This document shows positions 8,861-16,869 of a stretch of 64,000 nucleotides of DNA, one piece after another. The notes under the pieces were generated by a model. The model did not search any database. It was not told where the DNA came from and saw only the letters and a list, made by a program, of their open reading frames with translations. The stretch covers positions 49,698 to 113,697 of the forward strand of contig NZ_JBLLVA010000015.1 in NCBI RefSeq assembly GCF_047739745.1. The letters run 5' to 3'. The position numbers and the translations under genes are program-made. How positions within the stretch are numbered: position 1 is the first letter of the stretch; the number at the start of each line of letters is the position of its first letter. This stretch comes from Pseudaminobacter sp047739745 (GTDB taxonomy: Bacteria > Pseudomonadota > Alphaproteobacteria > Rhizobiales > Rhizobiaceae).

Positions 8861-9559
8861 GTGACAGAAGCCGTCATCGACCTTTCCGACATATCGTTGA
8901 CCTTGGGCACGGGGGCGTCTTCGGTGCATGTGCTGAAGGGCGTCAGCTTGAAGGTGACGTCAGGCGAGGCAACCGGCATCGTCGGGCCTTCAGGTTCCGG
9001 CAAATCGACGCTGCTGATGGTGATTGCCGGGCTGGAAGGTGTCGATTCCGGGCAGGTGCGCATTGCCGGCGAAGTTTTGAACGGCAGAAGCGAGGATCAG
9101 GTCGCCGCCTTCCGCGGCCGCAATATAGGCATCGTCTTTCAATCATTCCATCTCATCCCCAACATGACGGCGCTTGAAAATGTCGCGGTCCCGCTCGAGC
9201 TTGCGGGTCATCGCGACGCCTTCGAGATCGCCGCGCGCGAGCTGGATGCTGTCGGGCTTGCCGATCGTGTCACGCATTATCCCGGCGAATTGTCGGGCGG
9301 CGAGCAGCAGCGCGTGGCGATCGCCCGCGCGCTGGCGCCGGGGCCACGCATCCTGATCGCCGACGAGCCGACGGGCAATCTCGACCAGGCGACCGGCCGC
9401 CAGATCGCCGATCTATTGTTTTCCAAGGCGGCCGAACGCGGCATGACCCTGGTTCTGGTGACGCACGACCCCGTACTTGCGGCGCGCTGCACGCGCCAGG
9501 TGGCGATGCGTTCGGGGCGGATCGAACAAGCCGCGGCGGTTTCCGCTCGGGCAGGTTGA
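8861..9559 (+). CDS. ybbA: ABC transporter ATP-binding protein, YbbA/LolD type
   Basis: Cytoplasmic ATPase of a MacB/LolD-like (type VII) ABC system, 232 residues. Walker A is GPSGSGKST, the signature is LSGGEQQRVAIARAL, Walker B is ILIADEPTG and the H-loop is LVLVTHDP. The start is GTG at 8861. It stops six bases before the ATG of the permease gene, so the two are co-translated. By analogy with YbbA-YbbP and the neighbouring TesA-like esterase, the complex probably performs mechanotransmission on the periplasmic side. The substrate is unknown. Confidence 0.92.
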   Translation: MTEAVIDLSDISLTLGTGASSVHVLKGVSLKVTSGEATGIVGPSGSGKSTLLMVIAGLEGVDSGQVRIAGEVLNGRSEDQVAAFRGRNIGIVFQSFHLIPNMTALENVAVPLELAGHRDAFEIAARELDAVGLADRVTHYPGELSGGEQQRVAIARALAPGPRILIADEPTGNLDQATGRQIADLLFSKAAERGMTLVLVTHDPVLAARCTRQVAMRSGRIEQAAAVSARAG

Positions 9560-9565
9560 AACAGG

Positions 9566-12265
9566 ATGTCGCGGCTGGAACAAACCTCCCCCTCATCCGG
9601 CGCTTCGCGCCACCCCCTCCCCAGCGGGGAGAAGAGCGCAGCGGTCATGCCTTTTTCATCTCCCCAGCGCGGAGAGGGTGGCTTGCGCAGCAGGCCGGGT
9701 GAGGGGGGTGGCAACACCGCCTTTTTGCGTACCCTGCAACTCGCCATCCGCTTCTCGCTGCGCGAAATGCGTGGCGGGTTTTCCGGCTTCCTGATCTTTC
9801 TCACCTGCATTGCGCTGGGTGTCGCTGCCATTGGCGGCGTCAATTCGGTGGCACGCTCGATCACCGCAGGCGTTGCCAATGAAGGCCAGGTTCTGCTTGG
9901 TGGCGATCTGCGTTTTCAGCTCAACCAGCGCGAGGCGACGCCCGAGGAGATAACCTTCCTGCGGCAACTGGGAAGCTTGTCCGAGAGCGCCAGCATGCGG
10001 TCCATGGCGCGGCTGGAAGATGGCTCCGACCAGTCGCTCGCCGAGGTCAAGGCGGTGGACGACGCCTATCCGCTGTTCGGCGCGCTTGCGACCGAACCGG
10101 TGCTGTCGCGAGACGAACTTTTCGGTAAAAACGAGGGCGTCTATGGTGCCGCGGCCGCCAGCCAGTTGTTCGAACGGCTGGGCCTGAAGCCGGGCAGCCG
10201 CGTAAAGCTCGGCGATGCGACATTCGAACTTCGCGCCGCTATCGTTACCGAACCGGATGCCGTCTCCGAGGGCTTCGGCTTTGCGCCGCGTCTGCTGGTG
10301 TCGCTGGAGGGGCTGCGCGCGTCCGGTCTGATCCAGCCGGGTAGCCTCGTCGAATATGCATACAAGGTGCGGCTGGCCGATAGCGGCGGCGAGGCGGCGC
10401 TGGCGTCCATTCGCGAGCAGGCGGCCGAGCGGTTTCCGCAGGCCGGCTGGAGCATCCGCACGCGCACCAATGCCGCACCGGCGCTTTCGGCCAATATAGA
10501 ACGGTTCTCGCAGTTCCTTACGCTGGTCGGCCTGACTTCGCTGGTCGTCGGCGGGGTAGGCGTCGCCAATGCGGTGCGCGCCTATCTCGACGGCAAGCGC
10601 GGCGTCATCGCGACCTTCAAGAGCCTCGGAGCTTCGGGAGCTTTCGTCTTCACGGTTTATCTGGTGCAGATCATGATGATCGCCGCTGTCGGCATCGTCA
10701 TCGGCCTGTTGCTCGGGGCGTCGATGCCGTTCGCGGCGAATGCGGTCTTGTCGTCGGTCGTTCCGGTGCCGGCCGAAGGCGGTATCTATCCGGGCGCGCT
10801 GGCAATCGCGGCGCTGTTCGGCGTGCTGGTGACGCTGGCCTTCGCGCTGCTGCCGCTCGGTCGCGCACGGGATATTCCCGCGACCGCGCTGTTTCGTGAG
10901 ATGGGATTCGGCGGCGCGGGGCTGCCCCGCCTCGTCTATGTCGCCACCGCCGTCGGCATTGCTGCCCTTCTGGCGCTGCTGGCGATCTGGTTTTCGGGCG
11001 ACCGCCGCATCGCGGCGATCTTCGTCGCGGCGACGATCTTCGCCTTTGCGGTGCTGCGCAGCGTCGGGCTTCTGGTGCAGTGGGCGGCGCGCAAAAGTCC
11101 GCGCGTGCGCTCGACCGCGTTGAGGCTGGCGATCGGCAACATCCACCGGCCCGGCGCGCTGACACCGTCCGTCGTGCTCTCGCTCGGCCTTGGGCTGACG
11201 CTTCTGGTGACGCTGGCATTGATCGACGGCAATCTGCGCCGGCAGATCGCCGGCAGCCTGCCGGAGCGCGCCCCGAATTTCTTCTTCGTCGACATCCAGG
11301 CCGCCGACGTCGATGCCTTCGCGAAAGTGGTGGAGCACGAGGCGCCGGACGGCAAGCTGGTGCGCGTGCCGATGCTGCGGGGGCGGGTGATGGCGCTGAA
11401 TGGCGTCGAGGTGCAGAAGTTGAATGTACCGGCAGGCGGCCGCTGGGTGTTGCGGGGCGACCGAGGGCTGACCTATGCGAAGAATGTCCCGGAAAACTCC
11501 ACGTTGAGCGAAGGCCAATGGTGGCCGGAGGATTATACGGGCGAGCCGCTTGTGTCTTTTTCGGCCGAGGAAGGGCGCGAACTCGGGCTGAACCTCGGTG
11601 ACACGGTGACGGTCAATGTGCTTGGCCGCAATGTGACGGCGAAGATTGCCAGTTTCCGCGAAGTGCAGTGGGAATCGATGGGCATCAATTTCGTCATGGT
11701 GTTTTCGCCCAACACCTTCGCCGGCGCGCCGCATTCCTGGCTGGCGACACTCTTGACCCCGGACGCTACGGCGGCTGAGGAGGCGCGTATCCTCAACGCC
11801 GTCACGCGCGCGTTTCCGGCCGTCACCACCGTGCGCGTCAAGGATGCGCTGGACGTGGTCAACCGTATCGTCGGCCAGATCGGCAGCGCCATTCGCGCTG
11901 CCGCCAGCGTGGCGCTGATCGCCTCGGTTCTGGTGCTGTCCGGAGCGCTCGCGGCAGGCAATCGGGCCCGTGTTCACGATGCGGTCGTGCTGAAGACGCT
12001 TGGGGCGACGCGAAGGACGCTGATTGCCGCGTTCTCGCTCGAATATATGCTGATCGGGCTCGCGACCGCCGTGTTCGCCATCGCGGCCGGCGGGGTCGCT
12101 GCGTGGTTTGTTGTCGCACGAATCATGAATTTGCCGTCGCATTTCCTGCCGGAAGTGGCGGTGGCGACGATTGTCATCGCGCTTGTCGTGACGGTTGGAA
12201 TCGGTCTTCTGGGAACCTGGAGAGTGCTCGGCCAGAAGGCCGCGCCGGTGCTGCGCACGCTGTGA
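9566..12265 (+). CDS. ybbP: ABC transporter permease, YbbP/FtsX-like
   Basis: Large inner-membrane permease of the FtsX/MacB superfamily. The first transmembrane segment is at FLIFLTCIALGVAAIGGVN (about residues 74-92), followed by a large periplasmic domain. Clusters of three to four membrane segments lie near residues 310-430 and 455-500, and an ALRLAIGNIHRPG coupling segment precedes the second FtsX half. From the ATG at 9566 the protein has 899 residues. The first 50 or so are encoded by an intergenic palindromic repeat (9585-9710) and look unlike any permease N-terminus, so the ancestral start may be a TTG at 9725 just before RTLQLAIRFSLREM. Co-transcribed with ybbA. Confidence 0.9.
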   Translation: MSRLEQTSPSSGASRHPLPSGEKSAAVMPFSSPQRGEGGLRSRPGEGGGNTAFLRTLQLAIRFSLREMRGGFSGFLIFLTCIALGVAAIGGVNSVARSITAGVANEGQVLLGGDLRFQLNQREATPEEITFLRQLGSLSESASMRSMARLEDGSDQSLAEVKAVDDAYPLFGALATEPVLSRDELFGKNEGVYGAAAASQLFERLGLKPGSRVKLGDATFELRAAIVTEPDAVSEGFGFAPRLLVSLEGLRASGLIQPGSLVEYAYKVRLADSGGEAALASIREQAAERFPQAGWSIRTRTNAAPALSANIERFSQFLTLVGLTSLVVGGVGVANAVRAYLDGKRGVIATFKSLGASGAFVFTVYLVQIMMIAAVGIVIGLLLGASMPFAANAVLSSVVPVPAEGGIYPGALAIAALFGVLVTLAFALLPLGRARDIPATALFREMGFGGAGLPRLVYVATAVGIAALLALLAIWFSGDRRIAAIFVAATIFAFAVLRSVGLLVQWAARKSPRVRSTALRLAIGNIHRPGALTPSVVLSLGLGLTLLVTLALIDGNLRRQIAGSLPERAPNFFFVDIQAADVDAFAKVVEHEAPDGKLVRVPMLRGRVMALNGVEVQKLNVPAGGRWVLRGDRGLTYAKNVPENSTLSEGQWWPEDYTGEPLVSFSAEEGRELGLNLGDTVTVNVLGRNVTAKIASFREVQWESMGINFVMVFSPNTFAGAPHSWLATLLTPDATAAEEARILNAVTRAFPAVTTVRVKDALDVVNRIVGQIGSAIRAAASVALIASVLVLSGALAAGNRARVHDAVVLKTLGATRRTLIAAFSLEYMLIGLATAVFAIAAGGVAAWFVVARIMNLPSHFLPEVAVATIVIALVVTVGIGLLGTWRVLGQKAAPVLRTL
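9585..9710. repeat. Rhizobial intergenic palindromic repeat inside the ybbA-ybbP junction
   Basis: About 125 bases form an imperfect inverted repeat. The left arm begins CCCCCTCATCCGGCG and includes CCCCAGCGGGGAG; the right arm ends with CCGGGTGAGGGGGG preceded by GAGAGGGTGGC. This C-rich/G-rich arrangement resembles palindromic units common between genes in Mesorhizobium and Brucella. Here it lies inside the open frame of ybbP and is translated if the ATG at 9566 is used. Confidence 0.75.
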
Positions 12266-12363
12266 AGCCATCGAAATGAAGCGCGGCATTGCGAATTTTT
12301 AATGTAATCACAAGGCATTTCGCGGCGTAACGGGTCTTGTTCTTGCCAGAAAGAAACATCATA

Positions 12364-12444
12364 TTCTGCCGCAGGCATGCTGGAGTCCCGCCAGCGGCGC
12401 CTGGGTCCGTATCCGTCGCAGGCCCGACACCGGACGGGGCAGAA
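12364..12444 (+). ncRNA. Structured 5' leader of the Bax-inhibitor gene (ybhL-motif candidate)
   Basis: Three nested helices can be drawn. P1 is TTCTGCC (12364-12370) with GGCAGAA (12438-12444). P2 is CAGGC-AT-GCTGG closing an AGTCCCG loop, paired with CCAGC-GGC-GCCTG (12372-12403). P3 is GTCCG (12405-12409) with CGGAC (12431-12435), extended by GTCG/CGAC. The result is a compact three-way junction ending 16 bases before the start codon and overlapping the approach to the GAGG ribosome site. Structured leaders called the ybhL motif are known upstream of ybhL-family genes in Rhizobiales, and this gene belongs to that family. The identity is inferred from position and not from an alignment. Confidence 0.6.
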
Positions 12445-12460
12445 GCAACAGAGGAATACA

Positions 12461-13240
12461 ATGGCTGACCTTCGCAACTATCAGACACGTGTCGCGGGTG
12501 CGCATACCCGCGCCGAGCAGGTCATCGACGAGGGCCTGCGCGCCTACATGCTCAAGGTTTACAACCTTATGGCGCTGGGCCTGGCAATCACCGGCGTGGC
12601 GGCACTCGCCACCATCATGATGGCAACCACCAACGACCCGGCCAGCGCGGTCGCTACGCTCGCCAACGGCAAGATGCTGACCAATCTCGGCGTGGCGCTC
12701 TACGGCTCGCCGCTGAAGTGGGTGGTCATGCTGGCGCCGCTCGGCATGGTGTTTTTCCTGAGCGCCCGCATCCAGGCAATGAGCGTCTCCGGCGCGCAGA
12801 CGGCTTTCTGGGTCTTCGCCGGCCTGATGGGCCTGTCGCTGTCGTCGATCTTCCTGGTGTTTACCGCGCAGAGCATCACGCAGACCTTCTTCATCACCGC
12901 CGCTGCCTTCGGCGCGCTGTCGCTGTGGGGCTACACGACGAAGCGTGACCTGACCGGCATGGGCACGTTCCTGGTGATGGGTGTATTCGGCCTGATCATC
13001 GCCATGATCGTCAACATCTTCCTGCAGTCTTCGGCGCTTCAGTTCGCGATCTCGTCGATCGGCGTGCTGGTGTTCGCAGGCCTCACCGCCTACGACACGC
13101 AGAAGATCAAGGAAATGTATTTCGAGGGCGACGACGTTCTGGTCGCCGGCCGCAAGGCGATCATGGGCGCGCTGACGCTCTATCTCGACTTCATCAACCT
13201 GTTCACGTTCCTGCTGCAGTTCCTGGGCAACCGCGAATAG
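12461..13240 (+). CDS. Bax inhibitor-1/YccA family membrane protein
   Basis: A 259-residue protein with seven hydrophobic segments from about residue 27 to the end and the UPF0005 signature near the C-terminus (FAGLTAYDTQKIKEMY, then GALTLYLDFINLFTFLLQFLG). Relatives are pH-gated Ca2+ leak channels or FtsH-associated proteins; the role here is unknown. I chose the ATG at 12461, preceded by GAGGAA, over an in-frame ATG 84 bases upstream that lies inside the structured leader. A strong hairpin follows the gene. Confidence 0.93.
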   Translation: MADLRNYQTRVAGAHTRAEQVIDEGLRAYMLKVYNLMALGLAITGVAALATIMMATTNDPASAVATLANGKMLTNLGVALYGSPLKWVVMLAPLGMVFFLSARIQAMSVSGAQTAFWVFAGLMGLSLSSIFLVFTAQSITQTFFITAAAFGALSLWGYTTKRDLTGMGTFLVMGVFGLIIAMIVNIFLQSSALQFAISSIGVLVFAGLTAYDTQKIKEMYFEGDDVLVAGRKAIMGALTLYLDFINLFTFLLQFLGNRE

Positions 13241-13262
13241 GAATGAACATCTGACGGCATGG

Positions 13263-13294
13263 AAGGGCCGGAACCGGAAACGGTTCCGGCCCTT
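13263..13294. terminator. Strong bidirectional hairpin terminator
   Basis: A perfect 14-bp stem, AAGGGCCGGAACCG with its exact complement, closed by a GAAA tetraloop, lies between the convergent Bax-inhibitor and phosphomannomutase genes. On both strands the stem is flanked by an A/T pair but no long U tract follows. Confidence 0.75.
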
Positions 13295-13321
13295 CGCGTT
13301 TAAAGGGGAAGGCGGCGCCGA

Positions 13322-14680
13322 TCAGCCGGCGCTGACGATTTTGCTGATTTCCGCCACTTTGCTGGCAAGCAGGTCAGGGTCGGCCCGCGTCTCGACATTC
13401 AGACGCAGCAGCGGCTCGGTGTTGGAGGCGCGCAGATTGAAGCGCCAATCGTCGAAGGCCATGCTCAAGCCGTCCAGCTTTTCGACCACAGGGTCGAGCC
13501 GCAGATAGGCTTCGGCGACTTTCTCCTGCGACCGCGCGGCATCGGCGACGGTGAAGTTGATTTCGCCCGAACATGGGAAGGCAGCGATACGGCTTGCGAC
13601 GAGATCGGCAAGCGTTTCGCCGGTGGCCGATAGTTCCGCCACCACGGTCAGCCAGGGCAGCATGCCGGAATCGCAGAAGCTGAAATCGCGGAAATAATGG
13701 TGGGCGCTCATCTCGCCGCCATAGGCTGCATTTTCCTCGCGCATCATCCGCTTGAAAAAGGCGTGTCCCGTCGGGCAGGCCTTGGCGACGCCGCCGGCCG
13801 AGGCAACGAGATCGATCGTGTTCCAGGTGAGCCTGGGATCATAAAGGATGGTAGCGCCGGGGTCGTCGCGCAGCATGGTTTGCGCAATCAGCCCGACCAG
13901 ATAGTAACCCTCCACGAAGCGGCCGTGATGATCGTAGAGGAAGCAGCGGTCGAAATCGCCGTCCCATGCAATGCCGAGATCGGCGCCATGGTCGATGACG
14001 GCCTGGCTGGCGCGCATGCGCTTTTCGGGCAGAAGCGGATTGGGAATGCCGTTCGGCAGCGTCGCGTCCGGTTCGTGGTCGATCTTGATGAATTCGAAAG
14101 GCAGGTGCTTTTCCAGAAGATCGATAACAGGGCCGGCGCAGCCATTGCCTGCATGACAGACGATCTTCATCGGTTTGAGCGTTTTGCCGGCGACTTGCGC
14201 AAGCAGGCGCTCGATATAGGCGGCGCGGTCGAGTGTCCGATGCAGCATTCCGCGCTGTGCATAGTCGGGGACGGCGGCAAGCGGCTTGTTTGACAGAACA
14301 AGTTCCTCGATGGCCGTGAAGGCGTTTTCGCGTGTCGCGGCAGTGGCGCCCTTCAGCACCATCTTCATGCCGTTGTAATCTTCGGGATTGTGGCTTGCCG
14401 TCACCATCAGCCCGATATCGGCGCCGGTGTGGGCGGTGTGGAAGTACACTTCTTCGGTGCCGCATTGCCCGAGCGGCAGGACGCTTGTGCCGCTGTCGAG
14501 AAGCCCTTGCGCCAGGGCCTGGGCGAGCGCCGGGCTGTCGCGGCGCATGTCGTAGCCGACGACCGCCGTCGCCGGATCGAGCAGGTGCGCTGTCGCCTGA
14601 CCGAACCGGTAGGCGAAAGGAGCATTGATCTCCTGCGGAATGCGGCCGCGGACGTCATAGGCTTTGAAGGGTGACGGCAT
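13322..14680 (-). CDS. Phosphomannomutase (alpha-D-phosphohexomutase family)
   Basis: Interconverts mannose-6-P and mannose-1-P (and possibly the glucose forms) for GDP-sugars and surface polysaccharides. The 452-residue protein has the phosphoserine loop MVTASHNPEDYNGMK near residue 90, the Mg2+ loop WDGDFDRCF near residue 230, the sugar-binding GGEMSAHHYF near residue 315 and the phosphate-binding RASNTEPLLRLN near the C-terminus. The start at 14680 gives MPSPFKAYDVRGRIP, the conserved N-terminal strand. Sugar specificity (ManB versus Pgm) is inferred from the GEMSAHHYF motif and is not certain. Confidence 0.92.
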   Translation of the reverse strand: MPSPFKAYDVRGRIPQEINAPFAYRFGQATAHLLDPATAVVGYDMRRDSPALAQALAQGLLDSGTSVLPLGQCGTEEVYFHTAHTGADIGLMVTASHNPEDYNGMKMVLKGATAATRENAFTAIEELVLSNKPLAAVPDYAQRGMLHRTLDRAAYIERLLAQVAGKTLKPMKIVCHAGNGCAGPVIDLLEKHLPFEFIKIDHEPDATLPNGIPNPLLPEKRMRASQAVIDHGADLGIAWDGDFDRCFLYDHHGRFVEGYYLVGLIAQTMLRDDPGATILYDPRLTWNTIDLVASAGGVAKACPTGHAFFKRMMREENAAYGGEMSAHHYFRDFSFCDSGMLPWLTVVAELSATGETLADLVASRIAAFPCSGEINFTVADAARSQEKVAEAYLRLDPVVEKLDGLSMAFDDWRFNLRASNTEPLLRLNVETRADPDLLASKVAEISKIVSAG

Positions 14681-14919
14681 GATATTCCTTCGGTTCAGGC
14701 GCACTCGGTGCCGAGGCAATACTCCGGTTGTGTAGGGGAGAAATGCCGCCGCTGGCAACTGGTCACGCCCAAACCCTGATGTCGATTGGTCATGGAACAC
14801 GCCGATATGACGCGAGGCCATATTTCCAACGAACTTTCAGCCTCTGCATATCGGAACTCTTTTGGACTTGGAGACTTAATCCCGTCACCGGAAGCGGGAA
14901 CTCGTACAGGAATTCTCGA

Positions 14920-15024
14920 ATGTGGAAGCTGTTCGATCTGCTCTTTGCACTTGGCGCGCGTCCCTGGTTCGCGCGTTGGCCCGACGAACCGGCCGATTTT
15001 TCTCCCTTGAAGAAGAGACGTTGA
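14920..15024 (+). CDS. Putative 34-residue protein (micro-ORF 1 of 3)
   Basis: Starts MWKLFDLLFALGARPWFARW and ends in a basic LKKRR tail. The first part could form a short amphipathic or membrane-associated helix. AGGA lies eight bases before the ATG, a good ribosome site. The stop TGA is immediately followed by the ATG of micro-ORF 2, so the two would be coupled. No family recognised; whether it is expressed is an inference from the ribosome site and the tandem arrangement. Confidence 0.45.
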   Translation: MWKLFDLLFALGARPWFARWPDEPADFSPLKKRR

Positions 15025-15168
15025 ATGATGCGGGCCTTGTTCATTGCCTTGGCGGCCTATGCCGTCTACCGGATCATTGAGGAAAATCGCAGCCCCGTGC
15101 CTGCGAGTCCGCCAAATCCGCTGCCTCAACCTGCGCCCCGGAACTCCATGCGGAATACAAATACATGA
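15025..15168 (+). CDS. Putative 47-residue membrane-anchored protein (micro-ORF 2 of 3)
   Basis: Begins MMRALFIALAAYAVYRIIEE, a single hydrophobic helix followed by a Pro/Asn-rich tail (SPPNPLPQPAPRNS). It abuts the stop of micro-ORF 1 and overlaps the start of micro-ORF 3 as ATGA. The layout suggests a small translationally coupled unit of membrane peptides. No known family. Confidence 0.5.
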   Translation: MMRALFIALAAYAVYRIIEENRSPVPASPPNPLPQPAPRNSMRNTNT

Positions 15169-15326
15169 CATCCCTTCAGATGACGATTTGCCTGGCGATC
15201 TGCGGTTTCGCCGGGACCGCTATCGGTGCGATGATCGGAAACCCGGATTCCGGCTTCGCCGTCGGGTTGGGTGCGGGCGCGGCGATCGCCGGCGTGTTGA
15301 TCGCGCTCAAAGACGAAGCGGTCTGA
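15165..15326 (+). CDS. Putative 53-residue glycine-rich membrane protein (micro-ORF 3 of 3)
   Basis: Starts MTSLQMTICLAICGFAGTAIG and has a second glycine/alanine-rich hydrophobic stretch (FAVGLGAGAAIAGVLIAL), a two-helix hairpin with small-residue spacing like that of glycine-zipper peptides. It overlaps the stop of micro-ORF 2 by ATGA. It lies 86 bases upstream of the acetyltransferase gene. Function unknown. Confidence 0.5.
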   Translation: MTSLQMTICLAICGFAGTAIGAMIGNPDSGFAVGLGAGAAIAGVLIALKDEAV

Positions 15327-15412
15327 CCGAGCGTTTTCCGCTTGAAGTTCATGCGTGACTGGCGGATCGCCTCCTGCTTTATTGGGCGGAGACGGCAAGC
15401 CACAAGCGCAAG

Positions 15413-15988
15413 ATGAACCACATCCATATCCGATCCGCCGAAACTTCCGACCTCGACGCGATCACCGCAATCTACGCCCATGCCGTCCTTAACGGGACGG
15501 CAAGCTACGAACTGGATCCACCGTCATGCAGCGAGATGCAGGCGCGGTTTTCCAGGCTGCGCGACGGAGGGTTCCCCTACATCGTCGCGGAACTCGGCGG
15601 GCACATTGCGGGCTACGCCTATGTCGGGCCTTTCCGCCCGCGCCCTGCCTACCGCTTCATCGTCGAGGACTCGATCTATATCGCGCCGGATCGACAAGGC
15701 CTGGGCCTCGGGCGGGCGCTGCTGGAGAGACTGGTTTCCGACACTCAGGCGCTCGGCTTTCGCCAGATGCTGGCGGTGATCGGCGACGGTAGTGCGCAAA
15801 GCGCGTCGGTCAAGCTGCATGAGGCGCTGGGCTTTCGCCATTGCGGTACGCTCGAAGGTTCCGGTTTCAAGCATGGCCGCTGGCTGAACACGGTTCTGAT
15901 GCAGCTTTCCATGAATGGCGGGAACACGACGTTGCCCGACGGCGAGACTGGTAATTCGTCGACGTTTCCGCCATATAGGCCGCAATGA
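15413..15988 (+). CDS. GNAT family N-acetyltransferase (phosphinothricin/methionine-sulfoximine acetyltransferase-like)
   Basis: Cytoplasmic acetyl-CoA-dependent N-acetyltransferase of 191 residues. The N-terminus IRSAETSDLDAITAIYAHAVLNGTASYE is typical of the Pat/MnaT subgroup, acetyl-CoA motif A is DRQGLGLGRALLERL, and GFRHCGTLEGSGFKHGRW is the conserved C-terminal segment of that subgroup. The last 20 residues extend past the fold and the stop overlaps the dapF start as ATGA. The natural substrate is unknown; the subgroup acetylates toxic amino-acid analogues. Confidence 0.88.
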   Translation: MNHIHIRSAETSDLDAITAIYAHAVLNGTASYELDPPSCSEMQARFSRLRDGGFPYIVAELGGHIAGYAYVGPFRPRPAYRFIVEDSIYIAPDRQGLGLGRALLERLVSDTQALGFRQMLAVIGDGSAQSASVKLHEALGFRHCGTLEGSGFKHGRWLNTVLMQLSMNGGNTTLPDGETGNSSTFPPYRPQ

Positions 15989-16869
15989 ACACCAATGCGC
16001 CTTTCGCCAAGATGAACGGACTCGGCAACGAGATCATCGTTGCCGATATGCGCGGCCGTGCCGATCGCATCGCGCCGGCGGCGGCGGTCGCCCTCAATGC
16101 CGATCCGGCGACGAAGTTCGATCAGATCATGGCTATTCACGATCCGCGCACGCCCGGCACGATGAACTATGTCGAGATCATCAATTCGGACGGCTCGATG
16201 GCGCAGGCCTGCGGCAATGGCATGCGCTGCGTGGTGCAGGCGCTGGCCGCCGAGACGGGTGAAAAGATATTCACCTTCGAGACGATCGCCGGCATTCTGA
16301 GCGCCGAGGAACATGCGGACGGCCTGATCTCGGTCGATATGGGGCAGCCGCGCTTCGGCTGGCAGGAGATTCCGCTTGCCGAGGAGTTTCGCGACACGCG
16401 CGTGATCGAATTGCAGATCGGACCGATCGACGCGCCGGTGCTGCATTCGCCTTCCGTCGCCTCGATGGGTAATCCGCATGCGATCTTCTGGGTCGAGAAC
16501 GACGTCTGGTCCTACGATCTGGAACGTTTCGGTCCGCTGCTCGAAAATCACCCGATCTTTCCCGAACGCGCCAATATTTCCATAGCGCAGGTCACTTCGC
16601 ACGAGGCGCTGACGCTGCGCACCTGGGAGCGCGGCGCCGGGCTGACCCGGGCCTGCGGCTCGGCCGCCTGTGCGGCCGCGGTATGCGCTTCCCGCACCAA
16701 TCGCACCGGCCGCACTGTAACGGTCACGGTCCCGGGCGGGCCGCTGTCGATCGAGTGGCGCGAGGAGGACGGACATGTTGTCATGACCGGCCCGGCCGAG
16801 TGGGAATTTTCCGGCACGTTCGATCCCGCCACGGGCGCCTGGGTCCGCGAGCGTCAGGACGTGGCCTGA
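15985..16869 (+). CDS. dapF: Diaminopimelate epimerase
   Basis: Converts LL- to meso-diaminopimelate for lysine and peptidoglycan. The 294-residue protein has both catalytic cysteines in their motifs: AQACGNGMRC near residue 75 and TRACGSAACAA near residue 220. The N-terminal KMNGLGNEIIVADM is the substrate-binding strand. Its start overlaps the acetyltransferase stop (ATGA) and its stop overlaps the mtaB start by one base (TGATG), so GNAT-dapF-mtaB is a tightly coupled transcription unit. Confidence 0.96.
   Translation: MNTNAPFAKMNGLGNEIIVADMRGRADRIAPAAAVALNADPATKFDQIMAIHDPRTPGTMNYVEIINSDGSMAQACGNGMRCVVQALAAETGEKIFTFETIAGILSAEEHADGLISVDMGQPRFGWQEIPLAEEFRDTRVIELQIGPIDAPVLHSPSVASMGNPHAIFWVENDVWSYDLERFGPLLENHPIFPERANISIAQVTSHEALTLRTWERGAGLTRACGSAACAAAVCASRTNRTGRTVTVTVPGGPLSIEWREEDGHVVMTGPAEWEFSGTFDPATGAWVRERQDVA

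Noticed and set aside
9656..12289. 877-codon open frame on the minus strand opposite ybbP
   Set aside because: Composition is Arg/Asp/His-rich low complexity typical of antisense high-GC frames; the plus-strand permease is convincing.
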